Shown one piece after another: positions 1 through 7,484 of a DNA stretch of 14,180 bases. How positions within the stretch are numbered: the first letter of the stretch is position 1; the number at the start of each line of letters is the position of its first letter. The DNA is from JdFR-22 sp964534325 (lineage in GTDB: Archaea; Halobacteriota; Archaeoglobi; Archaeoglobales; Archaeoglobaceae). Where the stretch lies: NCBI GenBank assembly GCA_964534325.1, contig CAZHOR010000031.1, positions 1 through 14,180 of the forward strand, in the 5' to 3' direction. The position numbers and the translations under genes were made by a program. Under the pieces are notes generated by a model that was not told where the DNA came from, made no database searches, and worked only from the letters and a program-made list of their open reading frames with translations.

Positions 1-2
1 AA

Positions 3-53
3 GACATCTTCGAAAAATTTAACATCATAGTGCCTAAAAATATGGGAGTTTAG
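3..53 (+). CDS. possible C-terminal tail of an upstream gene (partial)
   Basis: One forward frame is open from the window edge to a TAG at 51-53 and reads DIFEKFNIIVPKNMGV, which looks like an ordinary protein C-terminus. The other two forward frames close within the first 30 bases. Sixteen codons are too few to identify a family, so this is only a plausible gene end. Bases 54-198 after it show no further gene. Confidence 0.25.
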   Translation, partial: DIFEKFNIIVPKNMGV

Positions 54-198
54 GATTTTACCGATTAATCAACGGGAGCTACATCCATTTTTCATCTAGA
101 GGGTTCAAGTTTGAGATAGCGATTGGCTCTTGGTGGGGTCAAGACGAGTTTAAAGGGCATTGTTGAATGTGTTATTTTCCTAATCCATCCTACGTAGA

Positions 199-213
199 GA
201 AAAGATTATTAAT
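199..213 (+). promoter_or_regulatory. purC operon promoter (BRE + TATA)
   Basis: GAAAAG at 199-204 is followed directly by ATTATTAAT at 205-213. The purine-rich element ends 31 nt before the GTG at 235 and the TATA-like core is centred about 25 nt before it. Transcription would therefore begin at or next to the start codon. The same arrangement recurs upstream of 6468 and 8374. Confidence 0.6.
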
Positions 214-234
214 TCTATTCTTAAACCCCCGTAT

Positions 235-1260
235 GTGGGAAGCGTAAAAGATGTTATAATCCAGAAAAAACCTGAAGGAGGAAGCTTGGGTACAGGTACG
301 TTTGTTTTCTCCGATCGATACTCTGTTTTTGATTATGGAGAGATGCCAGACCTTATTGAAGGTAAAGGCGCGGCTCTCTGTCTGATGTCAGCCTATTTTT
401 TTGAGAAAATGGAAGAGCAGGGGATCAAGAACCATTACGTGGGCGTTGTGGAAGGTGATCGCACAAAGAAAATAGAAGAGGTCGAAGACCCCTCTAACGT
501 AATGCATACCAGGCTGGTCAGGGTTTTAGAACCCTCCAAAGCCAATGGATATGATTACAGCATTTTCCAAAAAGAGAAAGGGAATTTCCTCATACCCCTG
601 GAGGTCATATACAGGAATGTTCTACCTCCGGGCTCCAGCGTCTTCAAGCGGCTGGATAAAGGAGAGATAACTCCTCAGCAACTGGGCCTGAAGGAGTACC
701 CGGCTCCCGGCTCGGTCTTAACCAAGCCCATAATGGATGTGAGCACCAAACTGGAAAGCGTTGACAGGTATATGATGTGGGAGGAAGCTCAGAGGCTCTC
801 GGGTTTAAGTGAAGAGGAGCTTGAAGAACTAAAAAAGGTTGCAAATCAAGTTAACGAATTGATATCTGCTGAAACCGATAAAGCGGGAATAAGGAACGAG
901 GACGGGAAATTCGAGTTCGCATTTGACCATGAGAGGAATTTGCTGGTAGTTGATAGTGTAGGAACTCCTGATGAGTGTAGATTCAGTTATTCGGGGATGC
1001 AGATAAGTAAAGAAATACTGAGGATATACTACCGAAATACGGAATGGTATAAAAAGCTTGAAAGCCTGAAAGGGCAGAGCGACTGGAAGGCTAAGGCTGG
1101 AGAGCCCCCCAAACTACCGGCGGATTGGAGAAATGCTGTATCCGATATGTATAAGGCATGCTGCAATGAAGTGACTGGCATGAAATTCTTTGAAGTAGAT
1201 GATCTGGACAACGTGGTTAAAGATATTAAATCACTTGTGGAAGATTATGGAGGATATTGA
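235..1260 (+). CDS. purC: phosphoribosylaminoimidazole-succinocarboxamide synthase, archaeal/haloarchaeal type
   Basis: SAICAR synthetase joins aspartate to CAIR using ATP in cytosolic de novo purine synthesis. The 341-residue protein resembles the long haloarchaeal form rather than the roughly 240-residue bacterial PurC. It opens with GSVKDV, then has GTGTFVFSDRYSVFDYGEMP (about 20-38), the conserved KGAALC stretch (about 44-49), the HTRLVRVLEP segment (about 91-100), IPLEVIYRNVLPPGSSVFKR (about 120-139), and DVSTKLE/RYMMWEEA (about 168-185). The GTG at 235 is chosen because homologues begin at the equivalent position and because a TATA-like element lies about 25 nt upstream, so the mRNA is probably leaderless. 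An ATG at 233 is out of frame. The stop overlaps the carA start by one base (TGATG), so the two are translationally coupled. Family assignment is firm; length class and kinship are from memory. Confidence 0.93.
   Translation: MGSVKDVIIQKKPEGGSLGTGTFVFSDRYSVFDYGEMPDLIEGKGAALCLMSAYFFEKMEEQGIKNHYVGVVEGDRTKKIEEVEDPSNVMHTRLVRVLEPSKANGYDYSIFQKEKGNFLIPLEVIYRNVLPPGSSVFKRLDKGEITPQQLGLKEYPAPGSVLTKPIMDVSTKLESVDRYMMWEEAQRLSGLSEEELEELKKVANQVNELISAETDKAGIRNEDGKFEFAFDHERNLLVVDSVGTPDECRFSYSGMQISKEILRIYYRNTEWYKKLESLKGQSDWKAKAGEPPKLPADWRNAVSDMYKACCNEVTGMKFFEVDDLDNVVKDIKSLVEDYGGY
1249..1254 (+). promoter_or_regulatory. Shine-Dalgarno deciding the carA start
   Basis: GGAGGA sits at the very end of purC, 6-7 nt before the ATG at 1260. 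The alternative ATG at 1269, which also gives a normal CarA N-terminus, would be about 15 nt away. The ATG at 1260 is therefore preferred over 1269 and over the TTG at 1257. Confidence 0.6.
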
Positions 1261-2345
1261 TGAAGGGGATGAAGGCAGCACTGGCCATTGAGGACGGCAC
1301 ATATCTTGAAGGAAGAGGATTTGGAGCTGAAGGAATAATCCAGGGAGAGCTGGTCTTCAACACCAGCATGACCGGCTATGTTGAAGCTTTAACCGACCCC
1401 AGCTATGCGGGCCAGATCCTGATGATGACCTACCCCCTAATCGGTAATTACGGGGTCAACAGGAATGATTTCGAGAGCGATGGCATCAAGGCCGAAGGAT
1501 TTGTGGTAAGGGAGCTGTGTGAAGAGCCCAGCAACTGGAGAAGTGAGCTGGACCTTGACAGCTTTCTGAAAGAGTACAACATCCCCGGAATTGAAGGTAT
1601 AGATACCAGAGCATTGACCATGAAGACCAGGGTCCATGGAGCCATGAAGGCAGCACTGGGCGTTGGTGACTTCGAAAAGGAAGAGCTGTTGAGGATAGCG
1701 GTGGAGCAGCCCTCCATAACGGAGATAGACGTGGTGGATAAGGTATGCGTCAAGCAGCCCACACGTATGGAAGCACAGAACGGTGAACACGAGGTCGTGC
1801 TCATAGATTGCGGTATAAAGATGAGCATCGTAAGAAATCTCCTCAAGAGAGGGGTAAACGTCACACTTGTCCCCTACGATTATCCTGCTGATAAGATCCT
1901 TGAATACGACCCTGATGGAGTTTTTGTTTCCAATGGACCGGGAGACCCTGCCAGAGTAGGAGAGACCATTGACACCATAAGAAATCTTACTGGTAAAGTG
2001 CCTGTGGCCGGAATTTGTCTGGGGATCCAGCTTGTGGCTCATGCAATGGGTGCGAAGACCTTCAAGCTGAAGTTCGGTCACAGAGGAGCGAACCAGCCGG
2101 TGAAGGACTATGAAAATGGAAGAGTATTCATATCCAGCCAGAATCATGGTTTTGCGGTCGATGGTAATTCGCTGGAAGGGACCGGTCTGGAAGTCACTCA
2201 ACTCAACTTGAACGATAAAACAGTAGAAGGGATCAGGCATAAGGAACTGCCTCTTATGGCGGTTCAATATCACCCCGAGGCCTCACCCGGCCCTCATGAT
2301 ACTTACTTCTTCTTTGATGATTTTATACAAATGCTGCGAGGTTAA
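1260..2345 (+). CDS. carA: carbamoyl-phosphate synthase small (glutaminase) subunit
   Basis: CarA hydrolyses glutamine and passes ammonia through a tunnel to CarB, giving carbamoyl phosphate for pyrimidine and arginine synthesis. The 361-residue protein has the family's usual length. The N-terminal half has the CPSase small-chain fold (LVFNTSMTGYVEALTDPSY about 31-49, TYPLIGNYGVN about 57-67, IPGIEGIDTRALT about 108-120). The C-terminal half is a class I glutamine amidotransferase with VFVSNGPGDP, the nucleophile Cys253 in GICLGIQ, SQNHGFAVD, and the His338/Glu340 pair in QYHPEASPGP, so the triad is intact. The start at 1260 overlaps the purC stop by one base and has GGAGG at the right spacing. 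carB follows after three bases. Confidence 0.96.
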   Translation: MKGMKAALAIEDGTYLEGRGFGAEGIIQGELVFNTSMTGYVEALTDPSYAGQILMMTYPLIGNYGVNRNDFESDGIKAEGFVVRELCEEPSNWRSELDLDSFLKEYNIPGIEGIDTRALTMKTRVHGAMKAALGVGDFEKEELLRIAVEQPSITEIDVVDKVCVKQPTRMEAQNGEHEVVLIDCGIKMSIVRNLLKRGVNVTLVPYDYPADKILEYDPDGVFVSNGPGDPARVGETIDTIRNLTGKVPVAGICLGIQLVAHAMGAKTFKLKFGHRGANQPVKDYENGRVFISSQNHGFAVDGNSLEGTGLEVTQLNLNDKTVEGIRHKELPLMAVQYHPEASPGPHDTYFFFDDFIQMLRG

Positions 2346-2348
2346 ACA

Positions 2349-5300
2349 ATGCCCAAAAGAGAGGACTTCAACAGGATAATGGTTTTCGGCTCGGGACCCA
2401 TAGTTATAGGACAGGCTGCGGAGTTCGATTACTCCGGCAGTCAGGCATGTAAAGCGCTTAAAGAGGAAGGCTATGAAGTCGTTCTGGTCAACTCCAACCC
2501 TGCAACCATAATGACCGACCCGGAGATGGCCGACCGCACTTACATTGAGCCTCTCCACTCGGGTGTGGTGGATAAGATAGTGGAAAGAGAAGTTCCCGAT
2601 GCTATCTTACCCACATTGGGTGGCCAGACAGCACTTAACCTTGCGGTGCAGCTGTCCGAGATGGGTTTAATGGATAAATACGGAATCAATCTTATCGGTG
2701 CCAATATCGAGGCAATAAGAAAGGCAGAGGATAGGGATTTGTTCAAGAGCTCGATGAGGAAGATCGGCGTTGGTGTTCCGGAAAGCGAAGTGTCAAGCGA
2801 TGTGAATGAGTCGCTGGAGATAGCAGAAAGGATCGGCTATCCGGTAGTTGTGAGGCCAGCCTATACACTGGGTGGCACCGGAGGAGGGATAGCCTTCAAC
2901 AGAAAAGAGCTGGAGCATGTAGCCGAGAGAGGGATCGAGCTCTCCATGATAAATCAGATCCTGGTAGAGCAGGGGGTTATCGGGTGGAAAGAATTCGAGC
3001 TGGAGGTCATGAGGGATATAGCCAATAATGTGGTGATAATCTGCTCCATAGAGAACTTCGACCCCATGGGTATTCACACCGGTGACAGCATAACCGTGGC
3101 CCCCTCCCAGACGCTGACCGATATGGAATACCAGCGGTTGAGGGATGCTTCTATTGACATAATAAGGGAGATCGGCGTGGAGACAGGGGGGAGCAATATC
3201 CAGTTCGCCCTACATCCCCAGACAGATGAAATGGTGGCCATAGAAATGAACCCCAGGGTCAGCCGCTCCTCAGCTTTAGCCTCTAAAGCCACAGGCTACC
3301 CCATTGCAAAAATAGCTGCCAAGCTGGCAGTGGGATACACTCTTGATGAGATTCCCAATGACATAACTAAAGAGACTCCCGCCAGTTTTGAGCCTACCAT
3401 CGATTATGTGGTGGTCAAGATACCTCGCTTTGCTTTTGATAAGTTCCCCATGGTCAACTCCGTCCTGGGCAGTCAGATGAAGAGCGTGGGTGAAGTGATG
3501 GCCATAGGAAGAACCTTTGAAGAGGCTCTGCAGAAAGCATTGAGAAGCCTGGAAATGGCGAGACATGGATTGGGAAGCGATGGGAAGGATAAGAGCCCGG
3601 ATAGAGAGATGGTTCTGCAAATGCTCCGCACTCCCAACATGGACAGGGTATACTACATCAGATATGCTCTCAAGCTCGGTTTCAGTGTAGATGAGATATA
3701 CAGGGAGACCAATATTGATCCCTGGTTCATCAGAAAGGTAAAGAAGATAGTTGAAGTTGAAGAAGAGCTAAAAGAAAAGAAAGATTTCCAGTTCGATGAG
3801 CTGGATGGTGAATTGGTTCTGAAGGCCAAGAGGGCCGGCTTCTCGGACAAACAGCTGGCACACATGTTCAATACTGATGAATTCGAGGTCAGGGACATCA
3901 GAAAGAGGATGGAGAAAGAAGCCGTTTTCAAGATGGTGGACACATGTGCTGCCGAGTTCGAAGCCAAGACCCCTTATTATTACTCTTCATACGAAATGGA
4001 AAATGATGCTCAAAGAACTGAACGTAAAAAGGTGATGATCCTGGGTTCAGGTCCTAATAGAATAGGACAGGGCATTGAATTCGATTATTGCTGTGTGCAC
4101 TCCGTTTTAAGCTTAAAGGATGAGGGATATGAGACCATTATGGTCAACAATAACCCCGAAACCGTTTCTACGGATTACGATACCTCCGATAGACTGTACT
4201 TCGAGCCCATAACTCACGAGGACGTGATGAACATTTACGAGAACGAGAAACCCGAGGGAGTTATAGTGCAGTTCGGTGGTCAAACGCCATTGAACATCTC
4301 CCGGGAGCTGGAGGCATCGGGGTGCAAGGTACTTGGAACTTCAGTGGACTCTATAGATATAGCAGAAGATAGAGAGAGATTTGCAGAGCTGCTGCGGAAA
4401 CTGGATATACCGCAGCCGGACAACGGTATCGCTTTCAACATGGATGAAGCCAGGAGGTTTGCCAGAGATATAGGATACCCCATTCTGGTGAGACCATCTT
4501 ACGTTCTGGGCGGCAGGGCCATGGAGATAATTTACGATGAAAAGACCCTTGAGTGGTACATAAACGAGGCAATAGATGTCAGTCCGGATAAACCCATTCT
4601 CATCGACAAGTTCCTGGAGGACGCTATAGAGATCGAAGTGGATGCCCTTTGCGATGGGGACGAGGTCATTATTGGAGGCATAATGGAGCACATAGAGGAA
4701 GCAGGAGTTCACAGCGGCGACTCTGCATGTGTGCTCCCGCCGGTATCTGTATCCCAGAAGGATATTGATATCATTGCGGATTACACCAGAAGAATGGCTC
4801 TGGAGCTGGATGTCAAAGGACTGATCAACCTGCAGTTCGCCATCAAAGAAGGTAACGTTTACGTGCTGGAGGCCAACCCCAGAGCGAGCAGAACAGTACC
4901 CTTCGTGAGCAAAGCATCCGGTATCCCGCTGGCCAAAGTAGCGGCCAAGCTCATGATGGGCAGGAAATTGAAGGAGCTGGGACATAAGGAGAATCTGCAC
5001 CTGGACCACGTAGCAGTGAAGGAGGCAGTATTCCCCTTTACCAAGCTGCCGGAAGTGGATCCCGCCTTAGGGCCTGAAATGAAGTCCACTGGAGAAGTAA
5101 TGGGTATAGACTACGATTTCGGAGTTGCCTACTATAAGGCAGAGCTCGCTTCCGGAATGGAACTTCCTTTGAGAGGTAAGGTGTTTATCAGCGTTAAGAA
5201 AGCCCACAGAGAGAAGATACTCCAGGTGGCCAAGAAAATGCAGGAGATGGGGTTCGAGATAACTGCCACGGACGGAACAGCTGCCTACTTGAATGAGAAC

Positions 5301-5588
5301 GGGGTCAAATCCGACGTGACCCTCAAGATCAGCCAGGGAAGACCCAATATCGTAGATGCAATCATCAACAACCAGGTGGACTTGATCATAAACACTCCGA
5401 CTGGAAAAAGGGGCAAAACAGAAGGTTACTACCTCAGGAGGTCAGCTGTTGACCACGCAGTACCATACATAACTACCGTGCCTGGAGCTATTGCTGCCGT
5501 GAAAGGAATTGAAGCCATCAAGAACGCAGAGATGACCATAAAATCCATTCAAGAATACCATAAAAGCGAATACGGAAAAGGAAAATGA
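2349..5588 (+). CDS. carB: carbamoyl-phosphate synthase large subunit
   Basis: CarB makes carbamoyl phosphate from bicarbonate, ammonia (supplied by CarA) and two ATP. The 1079-residue protein is full length and undivided, unlike some archaeal CarBs that are encoded in two pieces. The carboxyphosphate half covers about 1-400 (VFGSGPIVIGQAAEFDYSG near the start, RPAYTLGGTGGG about 172-183). A helical oligomerisation region follows to about 555. The carbamoyl-phosphate half starts near 561 (VMILGSGPNRIGQGIEFDY, later RPSYVLGGRAMEI). An MGS-like allosteric domain occupies about 943-1079, with ATDGTAAYL and IINTPTGKRGKTEGYYLRR. The presence of the MGS domain suggests effector control, as in bacterial CarB, but the effector cannot be read here. 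The ATG at 2349 has GAGGT at 2338-2342 and lies three bases after carA. Confidence 0.97.
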   Translation: MPKREDFNRIMVFGSGPIVIGQAAEFDYSGSQACKALKEEGYEVVLVNSNPATIMTDPEMADRTYIEPLHSGVVDKIVEREVPDAILPTLGGQTALNLAVQLSEMGLMDKYGINLIGANIEAIRKAEDRDLFKSSMRKIGVGVPESEVSSDVNESLEIAERIGYPVVVRPAYTLGGTGGGIAFNRKELEHVAERGIELSMINQILVEQGVIGWKEFELEVMRDIANNVVIICSIENFDPMGIHTGDSITVAPSQTLTDMEYQRLRDASIDIIREIGVETGGSNIQFALHPQTDEMVAIEMNPRVSRSSALASKATGYPIAKIAAKLAVGYTLDEIPNDITKETPASFEPTIDYVVVKIPRFAFDKFPMVNSVLGSQMKSVGEVMAIGRTFEEALQKALRSLEMARHGLGSDGKDKSPDREMVLQMLRTPNMDRVYYIRYALKLGFSVDEIYRETNIDPWFIRKVKKIVEVEEELKEKKDFQFDELDGELVLKAKRAGFSDKQLAHMFNTDEFEVRDIRKRMEKEAVFKMVDTCAAEFEAKTPYYYSSYEMENDAQRTERKKVMILGSGPNRIGQGIEFDYCCVHSVLSLKDEGYETIMVNNNPETVSTDYDTSDRLYFEPITHEDVMNIYENEKPEGVIVQFGGQTPLNISRELEASGCKVLGTSVDSIDIAEDRERFAELLRKLDIPQPDNGIAFNMDEARRFARDIGYPILVRPSYVLGGRAMEIIYDEKTLEWYINEAIDVSPDKPILIDKFLEDAIEIEVDALCDGDEVIIGGIMEHIEEAGVHSGDSACVLPPVSVSQKDIDIIADYTRRMALELDVKGLINLQFAIKEGNVYVLEANPRASRTVPFVSKASGIPLAKVAAKLMMGRKLKELGHKENLHLDHVAVKEAVFPFTKLPEVDPALGPEMKSTGEVMGIDYDFGVAYYKAELASGMELPLRGKVFISVKKAHREKILQVAKKMQEMGFEITATDGTAAYLNENGVKSDVTLKISQGRPNIVDAIINNQVDLIINTPTGKRGKTEGYYLRRSAVDHAVPYITTVPGAIAAVKGIEAIKNAEMTIKSIQEYHKSEYGKGK

Positions 5589-5624
5589 ATTTGAGGGAGT
5601 TCCGGGAAGAAAACGGGGAAGAAA

Positions 5625-6362
5625 ATGACAGATGAGGATTTGAGAGACCTTTTTTACAAGAAGATCGAGGAGCTGGCCAAGATAGACCATAATAGAGATA
5701 TTCGGGCCGGTAAGCCTGAAGCAATTTTTGCGGAGTATAAGGAGCCCGAAGAGATCCTCAAGATAATTAAAGGCTACCTGGATTCCTGCGGAAAAGCCCT
5801 TGTCACCAGAGCGAACAAAGAGGTCATAGAAGCTATCAAGAATGAATACCAGTCCTCCGAGGTGAATGTCCAGGTCAATGAGAAGGGGAGAACTGTATCC
5901 TTACATAAGGATGAAGGCCAGGAAGACAGGGAAACCGGTCAAGAGAAGGGTCAAGGAAAGAAGGGTAAGGTGGCTATTATTACTGCCGGAACCTCTGATA
6001 TCTCTGTGGGGGAAGAGGCAGCATCTACGGCAGAATTTCTTGGTCTGGAGGTCCTGAAATTTTATGATGTGGGGGTAGCCGGAATCCACCGCTTGATCGA
6101 CCCCCTTAAGAAGATATACAGCAAAAAAGTTGATGCCATTATAGCTGTAGCCGGCATGGAAGGTGCTCTCCCCTCGGTGGTAGCAGGGATTGTAGATGTC
6201 CCCGTTATAGCCGTGCCAACTTCAGTGGGTTATGGTACTAATATGGGCGGGCTTACTCCCCTGTTCTCTATGCTTCAGACGTGCTCGTCTGGCGTGGCTG
6301 TGGTGAATATAGATAATGGTTTTGGAGCTGCTGTTTTTGCCAATATGATCGCTAAAAGGTAA
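5625..6362 (+). CDS. larB: pyridinium-3,5-biscarboxylic acid mononucleotide synthase (LarB); formerly called PurE-related
   Basis: LarB carboxylates and cleaves nicotinic acid adenine dinucleotide in the first step of nickel-pincer nucleotide synthesis, the cofactor of lactate racemase and related enzymes. The 245 residues show the family in order: an N-terminal domain with DHNRDIRAGKPEAIFAE (21-37), a charged Gly/Lys/Glu linker (about 95-114), then a PurE-like Rossmann domain with ITAGTSDISVGEEA (119-132), GVAGIHRL (150-157), VAGMEGALPSVVAG (175-188), PTSVGYG (198-204) and SMLQTCSSGVAVVNIDNGFG. Cys220 matches the catalytic cysteine near position 221 of the Lactobacillus enzyme. The ATG at 5625 lies 36 bases after carB with a weak GGGGAA upstream. 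No larC, larE or larA is in the window. Older annotation as NCAIR mutase-like (PurE) reflects the shared fold only. Confidence 0.88.
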   Translation: MTDEDLRDLFYKKIEELAKIDHNRDIRAGKPEAIFAEYKEPEEILKIIKGYLDSCGKALVTRANKEVIEAIKNEYQSSEVNVQVNEKGRTVSLHKDEGQEDRETGQEKGQGKKGKVAIITAGTSDISVGEEAASTAEFLGLEVLKFYDVGVAGIHRLIDPLKKIYSKKVDAIIAVAGMEGALPSVVAGIVDVPVIAVPTSVGYGTNMGGLTPLFSMLQTCSSGVAVVNIDNGFGAAVFANMIAKR

Positions 6363-6432
6363 GGACAGTAGCATGATCCAGAATTTTAAAAGTATTAACT
6401 TATCTAATAAAAACTCTGAAGGCTATAAAATC

Positions 6433-6447
6433 GAAAAGAAAATATAG
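6433..6447 (+). promoter_or_regulatory. promoter of the cytochrome c/b operon (BRE + TATA)
   Basis: GAAAAG at 6433-6438 is followed by AAAATATAG. It ends 30 nt before the ATG at 6468, giving a leaderless transcript. A short inverted pair, GACA/TGTC around AATTA, lies at about 6447-6459 between the TATA and the start and could be an operator, but it is only four base pairs. The rest of 6363-6432 contains no gene I can support. Confidence 0.55.
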
Positions 6448-6467
6448 ACAAATTATGTCCATTCGGT

Positions 6468-7484
6468 ATGAATAGAATACTGACTGTAATTTTAGTGGTT
6501 ACTGTGATATTGGTGTCCCCTGCCGCGGCTAGTCAGGAATCCTGCGGATTATGCCATGATTTGGGGGGAATGGATTTTAACAGCAGCATTCATAAAAGAG
6601 TAAGCGGTATAGACACGGGTTTCCAGCAGACGACAGGTAAGGACTTCAACATGGATACCCCAGACCAGTGCTTCCAGTGCCACACCGAAGATTGTAGTGC
6701 ATGCCATCCAGTGCACAAAAAGACCATCGACATGGACGGATGCAATGAATGTCACGGTGGTAGGATCGGTGCAAATTTTGTGGGGAAACTGTATGAGTTA
6801 AAGGAAGACGCGCCCCACCCTGATGTCCATTACGAAAAAGGGTTTGAATGCCTGGATTGCCATGACGTGGATAAACTTCACGGTGATGGAAATTATTACA
6901 CCTTCGCTGAAGAGGCTGTGGATATAACATGTGAGGATTGTCATGTGGAAGGCAGAGAATTCGAAGGTAAACAGGCGACCTATGACCCCGGAACCGATGC
7001 CCACAGAATGCATCAGGATGTTGACTGCTCCGCGTGCCATGCTGGATACTACCAGACATGCAAGAACTGCCATCTGGATACGGGCGAGATAGACAGCTCC
7101 ACTATAGACGATTTCCACATAATGAAATACGACGACAAGTACTATCCTGCGTACATCCAGTCGGTCAGCCTGGGCGACATGAAGTCAAAAGGTGCAGGAA
7201 CGATCAGTCCGCACACTATCACTTCTGATGCCAGGGAATGTGAAGAGTGCCATGATAACGAGGAAGAAGTGTTCATGACGAACTATGAAGGAAGGGTCTT
7301 TGGACCCCCCGGAACTGAACTCTCCGAGCCACCATCCCGGGTCGCAGCCGATTTGAGCTACTTCGGCGTGGATTACAAGGTGGATATCACCCTATTGGGT
7401 ACAGTAATAATCGGTGCTGTGATACTGGGTCTGGCTGTGCACTTCATCAAAAGAAGGATCTCACTGGGGAGGTGGATCGGATGA
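6468..7484 (+). CDS. nine-haem c-type cytochrome with signal peptide and C-terminal membrane anchor
   Basis: This is an exported multihaem cytochrome c, an electron-transfer protein on the outer face of the cytoplasmic membrane. Residues 1-22 form a signal peptide (hydrophobic core ILTVILVVTVILV, small residues before SQES). Nine CXXCH haem-binding motifs start at residues 26, 68, 76, 92, 128, 155, 187, 198 and 258. Exactly nine other histidines (42, 83, 117, 121, 138, 179, 182, 217, 249) lie in the exported part, enough for bis-His ligation of every haem. Residues about 305-327 form a membrane helix followed by KRR, so a short tail is cytosolic. No CXXCK motif, typical of some nitrite and tetrathionate reductases, is present, which favours electron transfer over catalysis. 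The gene overlaps the cytochrome b start by four bases. The pair recalls CbcL of Geobacter, where a nine-haem domain and a dihaem b domain are fused; that comparison is an inference from memory. Confidence 0.9.
   Translation: MNRILTVILVVTVILVSPAAASQESCGLCHDLGGMDFNSSIHKRVSGIDTGFQQTTGKDFNMDTPDQCFQCHTEDCSACHPVHKKTIDMDGCNECHGGRIGANFVGKLYELKEDAPHPDVHYEKGFECLDCHDVDKLHGDGNYYTFAEEAVDITCEDCHVEGREFEGKQATYDPGTDAHRMHQDVDCSACHAGYYQTCKNCHLDTGEIDSSTIDDFHIMKYDDKYYPAYIQSVSLGDMKSKGAGTISPHTITSDARECEECHDNEEEVFMTNYEGRVFGPPGTELSEPPSRVAADLSYFGVDYKVDITLLGTVIIGAVILGLAVHFIKRRISLGRWIG
7468..7474 (+). promoter_or_regulatory. Shine-Dalgarno deciding the cytochrome b start
   Basis: GGAGGTG lies inside the end of the cytochrome c gene, six nt before the ATG at 7481. 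It selects that ATG over an in-frame GTG at 7472, which falls within the Shine-Dalgarno itself. Confidence 0.65.

Noticed and set aside
100..125. GGGTTCAAG stretch resembling a tRNA T-loop
   Set aside because: The flanking bases do not pair as a T stem, and no acceptor, D or anticodon arms fit around it.
1437..2273. Long minus-strand open frame opposite carA, and a similar one opposite carB at 4341-5009
   Set aside because: Both are antisense to highly conserved coding sequence, have no recognisable domain, and are explained by the codon bias of the real genes.
5625..6362. Calling this gene purE (NCAIR mutase)
   Set aside because: The N-terminal DHNRDIRAG motif and the C-terminal cysteine segment identify LarB; only the fold is shared with PurE.
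6373..6447. 24-codon plus-strand frame between larB and the cytochrome c gene
   Set aside because: No good ribosome site, runs through the predicted BRE/TATA of the next gene, and the product is low-complexity.
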